A DNA stretch of 5,503 nt, taken from Sphingomonadales bacterium. Lineage in GTDB: Bacteria > Pseudomonadota > Alphaproteobacteria > Sphingomonadales > Sphingomonadaceae. Positions 1 to 5,503 of this stretch are shown here, piece after piece. The notes under the pieces are model-generated. The model was not told the DNA's origin. It was given only the letters and a program-made list of their open reading frames with translations, and did not search any database. The stretch spans positions 1 to 5,503 of the forward strand of contig JAIXPM010000224.1 of assembly GCA_027486275.1 (NCBI GenBank), in the 5' to 3' direction. Numbering within the stretch: position 1 is the first letter of the stretch; every line of letters starts with the position of its first letter. A program made the translations under genes and the position numbers.

Positions 1-827
1 AGCCGCGTTGTGCCGATCACGCCGGCCACCATCAGCCGTGCACCCGGCGCCTGGGTGCCCAGGCTGTGCAGCGTCTCGCCATCAACAAGTTCCAGATAAT
101 CCAGCCGCACGAAACCGGCAGACTTGACGGTGCGCTCACCGGCGGCCAGCGCCGCTGCCACCGGCATGCCGCCAAGAATCGCCGCGCGCGTCGCCTGCAG
201 CGCCTGCGGCAGCGCCAGCGCGCGGCTACGCTCGTCGGCCGAAAGATAGGCGTTTCGGCTGGACAGGGCGAGCCCGTCATCATCGCGCACGATGGCGCAG
301 CCGTGGATTTCCGTGCCAATGTCCAGATCTACTGCCATGCGCTTGACGATGGCCAGCTGCTGCCAGTCTTTCTCGCCAAACACCGCCGCATCGGCTTGGC
401 ACGCGCTCAGCAGCTTCGCCACCACGGTCGCCACGCCGTCGAAATGCCCCGGCCGTACTCGGCCGCACAGCAGATCAGGCAGGCCGCCCACGCGCACGAA
501 GCTGGCAAAGCCCGGCGGATACATGGTGGCGACATCGGGGGCGTAAAGCAGGCTGCACCCTGCGCCGGCGAGCTTCACGGCATCGCCGGCTTCATCACGC
601 GGATAGCGGGCAAGATCCTCGTTGGGGCCGAACTGCTTGGGATTCACGAAGATCGAAGCGACCACGACATCGGCCAGTGTGAGGCCTTTCGTCACCAGTG
701 CCAGATGGCCGGCGTGCAGCGCGCCCATGGTCGGCACGAAGGCGACCCGCTTGCCCGCGGCCTGCCAGGCCCGCACCTTGGCGCGCAATTCGGCAGGCGT
801 TCGCAGGGTGGGCAGTGTGTTGGTCAT
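1..827 (-). CDS. panC: Pantothenate synthetase PanC (3' end cut by window edge)
   Basis: PanC is the cytoplasmic enzyme that joins D-pantoate and beta-alanine using ATP to make pantothenate, the last step of vitamin B5 synthesis for coenzyme A. The minus-strand reading gives 275 codons without a stop, close to the usual family length of about 280, so only a few C-terminal residues are missing. Family signatures are in order: PTMGALHAGH at residues 32-41 with the HxGH nucleotide-binding motif at 38-41, FVNPKQF at 60-66 followed by EDLARYPRD, FGEKDWQQL from residue 150, and the KMSKS-equivalent SSRN at 189-192 within DGLALSSRNAYL. The start is the ATG at 825-827, which places the conserved block at the normal distance from the N-terminus. 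A weak Shine-Dalgarno-like GGTGAAG lies at 833-839 on the minus strand, 5 bases upstream. The gene is divergent from mipZ. No active-site defect is visible. The family call is secure. Confidence 0.96.
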   Translation of the reverse strand, partial: MTNTLPTLRTPAELRAKVRAWQAAGKRVAFVPTMGALHAGHLALVTKGLTLADVVVASIFVNPKQFGPNEDLARYPRDEAGDAVKLAGAGCSLLYAPDVATMYPPGFASFVRVGGLPDLLCGRVRPGHFDGVATVVAKLLSACQADAAVFGEKDWQQLAIVKRMAVDLDIGTEIHGCAIVRDDDGLALSSRNAYLSADERSRALALPQALQATRAAILGGMPVAAALAAGERTVKSAGFVRLDYLELVDGETLHSLGTQAPGARLMVAGVIGTTR

Positions 828-860
828 GCAGTCTTCACCAAGGATCACCCGCAAGGGGCG

Positions 861-891
861 TTGACAGGCTGGCGGCGCTGTGGGCGATACG
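861..891 (+). promoter_or_regulatory. Candidate sigma-70 type promoter for mipZ
   Basis: A perfect TTGACA (-35 consensus) lies at 861-866 in the divergent panC/mipZ intergenic region. The -10 side is weak: the best nearby candidate is GATACG at 886-891, with a 19-base spacer and only three consensus matches. Transcription from here would give a leader of roughly 20-30 bases before mipZ, which fits the position. No comparably good promoter for panC is visible on the other strand. The call rests on one good hexamer and on location. Confidence 0.35.
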
Positions 892-913
892 GGTTCGGAG
901 TGCAAGCCAGAAC

Positions 914-918
914 AAGGG
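914..918 (+). promoter_or_regulatory. Ribosome binding site deciding the mipZ start
   Basis: AAGGG lies at 914-918. It directly abuts an ATG at 919, too close to serve that codon, but is 6 bases before an in-frame GTG at 925, which is normal spacing. It therefore favours GTG 925 over ATG 919 as the translation start. Confidence 0.5.
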
Positions 919-924
919 ATGACT

Positions 925-1704
925 GTGACTGCTCATGTGATCGTGCTCGCCAATGAAAAGGGCGGCACCGGCAAATCGACCACCGCCGTGCATATCGGCG
1001 TTGCGCTGGCGCTTGCCGGCAAACAGACCGCGCTGATCGATCTCGACAGCCGCCAGCGCACCTCTGCCCGCTATCTGGAAAACCGCTGGAACCACGCCCA
1101 GCGCCACGGCATCACCCTGCCCGGCCCGGCCGCGGTTGTGGTGGCCGATGGCGACGGCGCCGAAGCCGAACTGGCGATGCGGTTTCAGCAGGCGCGCGGC
1201 CAAGATTTCATCGTGGTCGATTCGCCCGGCCGCGATTCGGCGCTGGCCCGCGCCGCCATGGCCCGCGCCGACACGCTGGTGACACCAATCAACGACAGTT
1301 TCGTCGATTTCGATCTGATCGGCGAAGTGGATGGCGACACGTTCGAAGTGAAGAAGCCCAGCTTCTATGCCGAAATGGTCTGGGAAGCCCGCACCCGCCG
1401 TGCCCGTGAAGAGAGCCGCCCGATGGATTGGGTGGTGCTCAGGAACCGCCTCTCCACGCTTGATGCCCGCAACAAGCAGCGGGTGGGCGCGGCGTTGGAG
1501 ACGCTGTCGAAACGCATCGGTTTCCGCGTGCTGCCCGGCCTTTCGGAGCGCGTGATCTTCCGCGAATTCTTCCCGCGCGGGCTCACCCTGCTGGATCGCG
1601 CCGCGCTCACCGATTTCTCACTCTCCCACGTTGCCGCCCGCAACGAATTGCGTGCCCTCATCGCCGGGCTGAACCTGCCCGGCGGGATCGAGATGGCCGC
1701 CTGA
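925..1704 (+). CDS. mipZ: MipZ-type cell-division ATPase (ParA/MinD superfamily)
   Basis: MipZ is a deviant Walker-A ATPase that positions the division plane in alphaproteobacteria. It is recruited to polar ParB, spreads as a DNA-bound ATP dimer and inhibits FtsZ polymerisation, leaving midcell free for the Z-ring. From the GTG start the protein has 259 residues. NEKGGTGKST carries the signature lysine K12 and the P-loop lysine K17. LIDLDSRQRTS follows, with D41 equivalent to the catalytic-loop aspartate of MipZ. The Walker B region is FIVVDSPGRDS with D99. MipZ-specific blocks separate it from ordinary ParA or MinD: TPINDSFVDFDLIG, the VWEARTRRARE segment, PMDWVVLRNRLSTLDARNKQR, RIGFRVLPGLSERVIFREFFPRGLTLLD and a C-terminal RNELRALI. 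An ATG at 919 would add two residues (M-T), but its spacing to AAGGG is unsuitable. The stop overlaps the next start by one base (TGATG), so the two genes are probably co-translated. No parB is in view. Confidence 0.93.
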   Translation: MTAHVIVLANEKGGTGKSTTAVHIGVALALAGKQTALIDLDSRQRTSARYLENRWNHAQRHGITLPGPAAVVVADGDGAEAELAMRFQQARGQDFIVVDSPGRDSALARAAMARADTLVTPINDSFVDFDLIGEVDGDTFEVKKPSFYAEMVWEARTRRAREESRPMDWVVLRNRLSTLDARNKQRVGAALETLSKRIGFRVLPGLSERVIFREFFPRGLTLLDRAALTDFSLSHVAARNELRALIAGLNLPGGIEMAA

Positions 1705-2114
1705 TGGGCCTTGCCCTGATCGTCGTGCTCGGCCTTGCCTGGTGGCTGCACCAGAAGGGCCGGCTGCTGCCCAATCTGATGCTGTATGGCGGCCTTGGTG
1801 TTGCCGGGCTGCTGGCCGTTCGCTTCCTCTCCAGCGGCCGCTTTGTGCCTGCAGCACTGGTGGCGGCGGGCGGCTGGGCGTGGTGGATGTGGAACCAGCA
1901 AGGCGGACAGGCCAATGGCGAGCTGGCGCAGGCAGCGCGGCTGCTCGGCGTTGCCCCCGATGCGCCGTCCGAAACCATCTGGCAGGCGTGGCGCCAGGCG
2001 ATGACCAGCGCCCACCCCGATGCCGGCGGCACGGCCGAAGCCGCCCAGGCCCTCACCGCCGCGCGCGACCTCTTGATCATGGCCGCTGAAAAGCGCCGGG
2101 ACTCAGCGGACTGA
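1704..2114 (+). CDS. Small membrane protein with C-terminal J-like domain
   Basis: The 136-residue protein has an N-terminal membrane region and a cytosolic-looking C-terminal J-like domain. Hydrophobic segments lie at about residues 2-15, 24-42 and 47-63, the last rich in tryptophan (GGWAWWMW). A linker leads to the J-like part at about 73-126: a helix-I-like AARLLGV (77-83), a helix-II-like stretch before HPD at 104-106, then an alanine-rich helix III. The layout recalls Tim14/Pam18-type membrane J-proteins, which recruit and stimulate an Hsp70. The helix-II region before HPD is unusually poor in basic residues (one Arg in about 15), although that face normally contacts DnaK. Function could therefore be altered or lost. 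The gene overlaps the mipZ stop by one base and lacks a clear Shine-Dalgarno sequence, so translational coupling is likely. I do not recognise a named gene, and its substrate and Hsp70 partner are unknown. Confidence 0.82.
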   Translation: MGLALIVVLGLAWWLHQKGRLLPNLMLYGGLGVAGLLAVRFLSSGRFVPAALVAAGGWAWWMWNQQGGQANGELAQAARLLGVAPDAPSETIWQAWRQAMTSAHPDAGGTAEAAQALTAARDLLIMAAEKRRDSAD

Positions 2115-2121
2115 GCGCTTG

Positions 2122-3504
2122 ATGGCCGGCCACAACTTCCATCCCAGTCTGCTGCGCGCCTACGACATTCGCGGAATCGTGGGCGACACCTTGACCGAAA
2201 CCGATGCCACCGCTGTTGGCCGCAGTTTTGGCACCATGCTGCGCCGCGCCGGCGGCCGTACCGTCTGCCTGGGCCGCGATGGCCGCGTGAGCAGCCGCGG
2301 CCTGGCCAACGCCGTTGCGGGCGGGTTGATGGCGGCCGGCTGCGACGTAATCGATATTGGCCTCGGCCCCTCGCCGATGTTGTATTTCAGCGTGTTCGAA
2401 ATGCACGCCGATGCTGGCCTGATGGTCACCGGCAGCCACAATCCGCCCGATTGGAACGGCATCAAGATGATGCGCAGCAGCGGGCCCTTTCATGGGGCCG
2501 ATATTCAGGCGCTCGGCACCATGGCAGCAGCCGGTGACTGGGAGAGCGGCGACGGTTCAGCCCGCATCGCCGATATCATGGATCGCTATGTCGATGCGAT
2601 GCTGGCCAATTTTCGCGGCGGCGCCTTCACCATCGCGTGGGATTGCGGCAACGGCGCCGCCGGCCCAGTGGTGGAGCGCCTCACCCGCCTGCTGCCCGGC
2701 ACCCATCACCTGCTGTTCAGTGACGTGGATGGCCGCTTCCCCAATCACCATCCCGATCCCACGGTGGAAGCCAATCTGGCCGATCTCAAACGCGTGGTGA
2801 TCGAAAGGGGCTGCGATTTCGGCGTGGCCTTCGATGGCGATGCCGATCGCATCGGCGCCGTTGATGGCCAGGGCCGCGTTGTGTGGGGCGATGAGCTGCT
2901 CGGCATCCTGGCCGATCCGGTGCTGCGCGAATTGCCCGGCAGCACCATCATCGGCGACATCAAGGCCAGCCAGGCGCTGTTCGATCGCATCGCCGCGCTG
3001 GGTGGCGTGCCCGACATGTGGAAGAGCGGCCACAGCCTGATGAAGGCCCGCCTGCTGGAACTGAACGCGCCGCTGGCCGGCGAAATGAGCGGCCACATCT
3101 TCTTCGCCCACCGCTGGCATGGCGTGGACGATGGCATCTTGGCCGCCGTGCGCCTGATCGAGGCGGTGACGGCACTGGGCGGCTCGCTGACAGCGCTGAA
3201 AGACGCGATGCCGGCGATGATCAACACGCCAGAGTATCGCTTCCCCTGCCCCGAAACCCGCAAGTTCGCCGTGGTGGCCGAAGTGCTGGCCCGGCTGAAG
3301 GCTGAGGGTGCCCGCGTGAACGAGATCGACGGCGCCCGCGTGATGCGCGCCGATGGCTGGTGGCTGCTGCGCGCGTCGAACACGCAGGATGTGCTCACCG
3401 CCCGCGTCGAAGCCAGGGATGCCGCTGCGCTGGCGCGCTTGCTGGCCGAGCTGAATGACCAGTTGGCCCTGTCCGGCGTGGCACCCGTTGCCGCCAGCCA
3501 CTGA
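2122..3504 (+). CDS. pgmG: Phosphoglucomutase/phosphomannomutase (alpha-D-phosphohexomutase)
   Basis: This cytoplasmic enzyme interconverts hexose 6-phosphate and 1-phosphate (glucose and/or mannose). It supplies precursors for sugar nucleotides used in surface polysaccharide. The protein has 460 residues, the usual length for the AlgC/PgmG type. Domain landmarks are LRAYDIRGIVG at the N-terminus, the phosphoserine loop TGSHNP with active Ser105, the metal-binding DGDADR loop with D238, D240 and D242, the sugar-binding GEMSGH at 320-325, and the phosphate-binding RASNT at 417-421. All four active-site loops are present. After RASNT the sequence is QDVL, where many relatives have a proline at the second position. 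Start ATG 2122 is preferred; an adjacent in-frame TTG at 2119 would add one residue. It begins 7 bases after the J-like gene's stop, without a strong ribosome site. The name PgmG follows the sphingomonad homolog; whether the enzyme prefers glucose or mannose cannot be read from sequence. Confidence 0.94.
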   Translation: MAGHNFHPSLLRAYDIRGIVGDTLTETDATAVGRSFGTMLRRAGGRTVCLGRDGRVSSRGLANAVAGGLMAAGCDVIDIGLGPSPMLYFSVFEMHADAGLMVTGSHNPPDWNGIKMMRSSGPFHGADIQALGTMAAAGDWESGDGSARIADIMDRYVDAMLANFRGGAFTIAWDCGNGAAGPVVERLTRLLPGTHHLLFSDVDGRFPNHHPDPTVEANLADLKRVVIERGCDFGVAFDGDADRIGAVDGQGRVVWGDELLGILADPVLRELPGSTIIGDIKASQALFDRIAALGGVPDMWKSGHSLMKARLLELNAPLAGEMSGHIFFAHRWHGVDDGILAAVRLIEAVTALGGSLTALKDAMPAMINTPEYRFPCPETRKFAVVAEVLARLKAEGARVNEIDGARVMRADGWWLLRASNTQDVLTARVEARDAAALARLLAELNDQLALSGVAPVAASH

Positions 3505-3541
3505 CGGAGCGGGACAACACACCCCTTCCCCCGTTCCCGTC
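3503..3541 (+). terminator. Candidate stem-loop after the mutase gene
   Basis: GACGGAGCGGG at 3503-3513 can pair with CCCGTT plus CCGTC at 3530-3541. This gives an 11-bp GC-rich stem with one G-U pair and one bulged C (3536), around a 16-base CA- and C-rich loop. It begins within the mutase stop codon. No T-run follows, so it is not a classical intrinsic terminator. It could attenuate transcription or protect a 3' end, or be chance in GC-rich DNA. Confidence 0.3.
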
Positions 3542-3562
3542 AATCCCCTAAGTCGCTGAAGC

Positions 3563-4276
3563 ATGAGCATCTGGGCAACGTTGGCCGGCACGGCACTGGG
3601 CCTGGTGATCGGCGGCCCCTTGGGGGCGCTGGCCGGCGCGGCGGCGGGCGGCGCCGTGGATGCCATGCGGGCCCGCGCCACCAACCCGGAACGCCGCCGC
3701 GTCGCCTTCTCCATCGCCGCCATCGCACTCGCCGCCAAGATGGCCAGCGCCGATGGCAATGCCAGCGCCGCCGAATTCGCCACCTTCCAGCGCCTGTTCC
3801 ATGTCGACCCTTCCGAAGCCAACAATGCCAGGCGCTTCTATGATCTGGCCAAGGGATCGATGGCCGGCTTCCAGGCCTATGCCATCCAGGCTGCCGACCT
3901 GCTCGGCCAGGGTTCAGCCACGCTGGAGGATCTGCTCGATGCGCTGTGGATGATCGCGGCGGTGGATGGCTTTCACGAGGCCGAACTGGCCTTTCTGGGC
4001 GAAGTCGCCACCATCCTGGGCTTTGATGAAGCAGCGCAAGCCCGCATCCGCCGCCGCCACCTCGCGCCGGCGGCCGATGATCCGTGGGCGGTGCTGGGGG
4101 TGGAGCCAGGCGCCGATGCCGCCGCGCTGCGCGGCGCCTATCACGCGCTGGTGAAACGCTATCACCCCGATCGCGCGCTGGCCGAAGGTGTGCCCTCCGA
4201 ATTCATCCGCGTGTCGGAACTCAGGATGGCCGACATCAACGCCGCCTATGACCGGCTGACGGGACGGCGGCGATGA
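3563..4276 (+). CDS. djlA: DjlA-like membrane co-chaperone (TerB + J-domain)
   Basis: The protein has 237 residues in three parts, the order seen in DjlA. Residues about 4-32 form a glycine/alanine-rich hydrophobic membrane anchor. Residues about 47-160 form a TerB-like helical domain with its two acidic repeats: DGNASAAEF from D64 and DGFHEAELAFL from D135. Residues about 172-237 form a C-terminal J-domain beginning DPWAVLGVEPGAD, with a basic helix II (ALVKRY) and HPD at 201-203. DjlA-type proteins are inner-membrane J-proteins whose cytosolic J-domain stimulates DnaK; in E. coli excess DjlA affects capsule regulation through Rcs. Unlike the small J-like protein upstream, this J-domain has the basic residues expected for DnaK contact. 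The ATG at 3563 has only a weak ribosome site. The 58-base gap before it is the largest among the plus-strand genes, so a promoter of its own is possible, though none is clear. The stop overlaps the transporter start by 4 bases. The architecture is secure; orthology to E. coli DjlA is inferred. Confidence 0.88.
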   Translation: MSIWATLAGTALGLVIGGPLGALAGAAAGGAVDAMRARATNPERRRVAFSIAAIALAAKMASADGNASAAEFATFQRLFHVDPSEANNARRFYDLAKGSMAGFQAYAIQAADLLGQGSATLEDLLDALWMIAAVDGFHEAELAFLGEVATILGFDEAAQARIRRRHLAPAADDPWAVLGVEPGADAAALRGAYHALVKRYHPDRALAEGVPSEFIRVSELRMADINAAYDRLTGRRR

Positions 4277-5157
4277 AACCCCTGCATCTGGCCATGATCC
4301 TCGCCATCGACGTGGTGTGGGGCTGCAATATCGTCGCCGTGAAGGAAGGCGTGATGAGCGCCGGGCCGTTCACGGCGGTGCTGCTGCGCTACGTCGTCGC
4401 CACGGCCGTCTGCCTGCCGTTTCTGCGCTGGCTGCCGGGGCGGATGGGGCTGATCCTGCTCGCTGGCTTTGTGTCCGGCGCGCTGTTCATGTCGCTGGGC
4501 GCGGTGAGCTTCGCGCTGGCCGACAATATTTCCGCGCTGTCCATCGTTGGGCAATTGGGCGTGCCGTTCAGCCTGATCCTCGCCGTGATCTTCATGAAGG
4601 AGGAAATCCGCTGGCCGCGCATCACCGCCATCGCCATCTGTTTCATGGGCGTGGTGGTGATGGGCTTTGATCCGGCGATCGCCAGTGAACGCATCGGCAT
4701 CCTGCTCACGGTGGGCGCGGCCTTGAGCTGGGCGGCGGGTAACCTGTTGTTCCGAAAGCTGCAGGGCGTGTCGGTGCTGGTGATCCACGGCTGGCTCGGC
4801 ATCGTTGCCATTCCGATCATGGCCACGCTGGCCTGGACGTTTGAGCCCGCCAAACTCGCCGCCATCCCCGATCTGCCGCTCAGCACCTGGGGCTGGATCG
4901 CCTATTCGGGCATCATGTCCAGCATTGTCGGTCACGGCGGGATGACATGGCTGTTCCAGCGTTACCCGGTCGCTGTCGTCTCGCCGCTCACCCTGCCGAC
5001 GCCGCTGATCTCGGTCGCCATCGCGGTGGCGGTGTATGACACGCCGATCACCGGCCAGATGATGGTTGGCGGGCTCTTGACGCTGGTCGGCGTCGCCATC
5101 ATCACCATCCGCACCGCGCAGCGGCGTGACAGCGACATGCCGGTGGAGCCAACATGA
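4273..5157 (+). CDS. EamA/DMT-superfamily transporter
   Basis: This 294-residue inner-membrane protein has about ten hydrophobic segments in two five-helix halves, the typical size and layout of the drug/metabolite transporter (EamA) family. Segment one carries WGCNIVAVK (16-24), a family-type motif, and helix two has LLRY. Each half ends with a matching pattern: FMKEEIRWPRITAIAICFMGVVVMG closes the first, and DTPITGQMMVGGLLTLVGVAIITIR the second, consistent with the internal duplication known for this family. The C-terminal tail RTAQRRDSDMPVEPT is hydrophilic and short. DMT members export or import amino acids, nucleotides, drugs or other small metabolites, so the substrate cannot be assigned. 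The gene overlaps djlA and the amidase gene by 4 bases at each end (ATGA), implying co-translation with both. It could be a peptidoglycan-fragment or amino-acid carrier by association with the amidase, but that is guesswork. Confidence 0.92.
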   Translation: MKPLHLAMILAIDVVWGCNIVAVKEGVMSAGPFTAVLLRYVVATAVCLPFLRWLPGRMGLILLAGFVSGALFMSLGAVSFALADNISALSIVGQLGVPFSLILAVIFMKEEIRWPRITAIAICFMGVVVMGFDPAIASERIGILLTVGAALSWAAGNLLFRKLQGVSVLVIHGWLGIVAIPIMATLAWTFEPAKLAAIPDLPLSTWGWIAYSGIMSSIVGHGGMTWLFQRYPVAVVSPLTLPTPLISVAIAVAVYDTPITGQMMVGGLLTLVGVAIITIRTAQRRDSDMPVEPT

Positions 5158-5503
5158 TTCAGCGCGCCAGCCCCAATTTCAACGACCGGCAACTGCCCAT
5201 TGGCATGGTGGTACTGCACTACACCGGCATGCAGAGCGGCGCCGAAGCCATCGACTGGCTGGCCAACCCGCAGTCCGGCGTTTCCGCCCATTATGTCGTC
5301 GCCGAAGACGGCCAGGTGCTGCAAATGGTGGATGAAACCAAGCGCGCCTGGCACGCCGGTCGCAGTTGGTGGCGGGGCGTGACGGACGTGAACAGCGCCA
5401 GCATCGGCATCGAGATCGTCAACCCCGGCCACGAGTTCGGCTATGTCCCCTTCCCCACCCCGCAGATGGACGCCGTGCACGCACTGGTGGCCGAAATCTG
5501 CGC
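5154..5503 (+). CDS. N-acetylmuramoyl-L-alanine amidase, AmpD-like (C-terminus cut by window edge)
   Basis: Amidase_2-family zinc enzymes cleave the bond between N-acetylmuramic acid and L-alanine of peptidoglycan or its anhydro-muropeptides. The visible 116 codons include VVLHYTGM with zinc-ligand candidate H22, SAHYVVAEDGQVLQMV typical of the family core, the conserved WHAG with H67, and SIGIEIVNPGH with a probable catalytic Glu at E87. The remaining zinc ligands would be expected past the window end and cannot be checked. No signal peptide or lipoprotein box is present: the N-terminus MIQRASPNFNDRQ is polar. This points to a cytoplasmic enzyme acting in muropeptide recycling, like AmpD, instead of a secreted AmiD. 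The start ATG 5154 overlaps the transporter stop by 4 bases. I withhold a gene symbol because AmpD and AmiD groups cannot be separated on this fragment. Confidence 0.92.
   Translation, partial: MIQRASPNFNDRQLPIGMVVLHYTGMQSGAEAIDWLANPQSGVSAHYVVAEDGQVLQMVDETKRAWHAGRSWWRGVTDVNSASIGIEIVNPGHEFGYVPFPTPQMDAVHALVAEIC

Noticed and set aside
66..956. A 296-codon plus-strand open frame antisense to panC
   Set aside because: It lies opposite the unmistakable PanC reading, has low-complexity Arg/His/Ala/Gly-rich composition and no recognisable motif. It is a typical shadow frame in GC-rich coding DNA.
919..1704. Plasmid-type ParA partition ATPase instead of MipZ
   Set aside because: There is no parB or centromere-like repeat nearby, and the NDSFVDFD, MDWVVLRNRL and GLTLLD blocks match MipZ and not ParA or MinD.
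1365..2015. Minus-strand open frames across the mipZ / J-like junction
   Set aside because: They overlap both plus-strand genes, have no motif, and their composition is that of a complementary-strand shadow.
2557..3825. A 422-codon minus-strand open frame opposite the mutase and djlA
   Set aside because: It crosses two well-supported genes and the spacer between them. Its His/Gln/Ala-rich product looks like a codon-bias artefact, with no domain signature.
3563..4276. Tellurite-resistance determinant, because of the TerB-like domain
   Set aside because: The TerB-like domain is combined with a membrane anchor and a C-terminal J-domain, the DjlA architecture, and no other ter genes are present.
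4246..4935. A 229-codon minus-strand open frame opposite the transporter
   Set aside because: The His/Asp/Gln/Arg-rich product mirrors the hydrophobic transporter codons on the other strand, and the transporter reading is clearly real.

Overview
The window is a compact, GC-rich, gene-dense piece of bacterial chromosome with ordinary housekeeping content. It most likely comes from an alphaproteobacterium, and probably a sphingomonad. The main evidence is a MipZ-type division ATPase, a protein characteristic of alphaproteobacteria that lack MinCDE. A PgmG-type phosphohexomutase and a DjlA-like gene lying close to an AmpD-like amidase fit the same group. The assignment to Sphingomonadales is inferred from remembered protein similarity, not from a search.

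Layout: panC (pantothenate synthetase) occupies the left edge on the minus strand and runs off the window just before its stop. A 97-base divergent intergenic region follows. All remaining genes are on the plus strand and very tightly packed. They are mipZ, a small membrane protein with a degenerate J-domain, a phosphoglucomutase/phosphomannomutase, then a 58-base gap with a candidate hairpin. After the gap come a DjlA-like membrane co-chaperone (TerB plus J-domain), an EamA/DMT-family transporter, and the first 116 codons of an N-acetylmuramoyl-L-alanine amidase cut by the right edge.

The plus-strand genes form two translationally coupled groups. In the first, mipZ and the J-like gene share one base (TGATG), and the mutase starts 7 bases later. 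In the second, djlA, the transporter and the amidase are joined by two 4-base ATGA overlaps. A shared theme is the cell envelope and division: Z-ring positioning, sugar-phosphate supply for surface polysaccharide, membrane co-chaperones and peptidoglycan turnover. That theme is an inference from neighbourhood and not something the sequence proves.

I found no RNA gene, mobile element, CRISPR array or convincing new system. The points most worth checking are the unusual small membrane J-like protein behind mipZ, the GTG start of mipZ, and the transporter coupled to the amidase.
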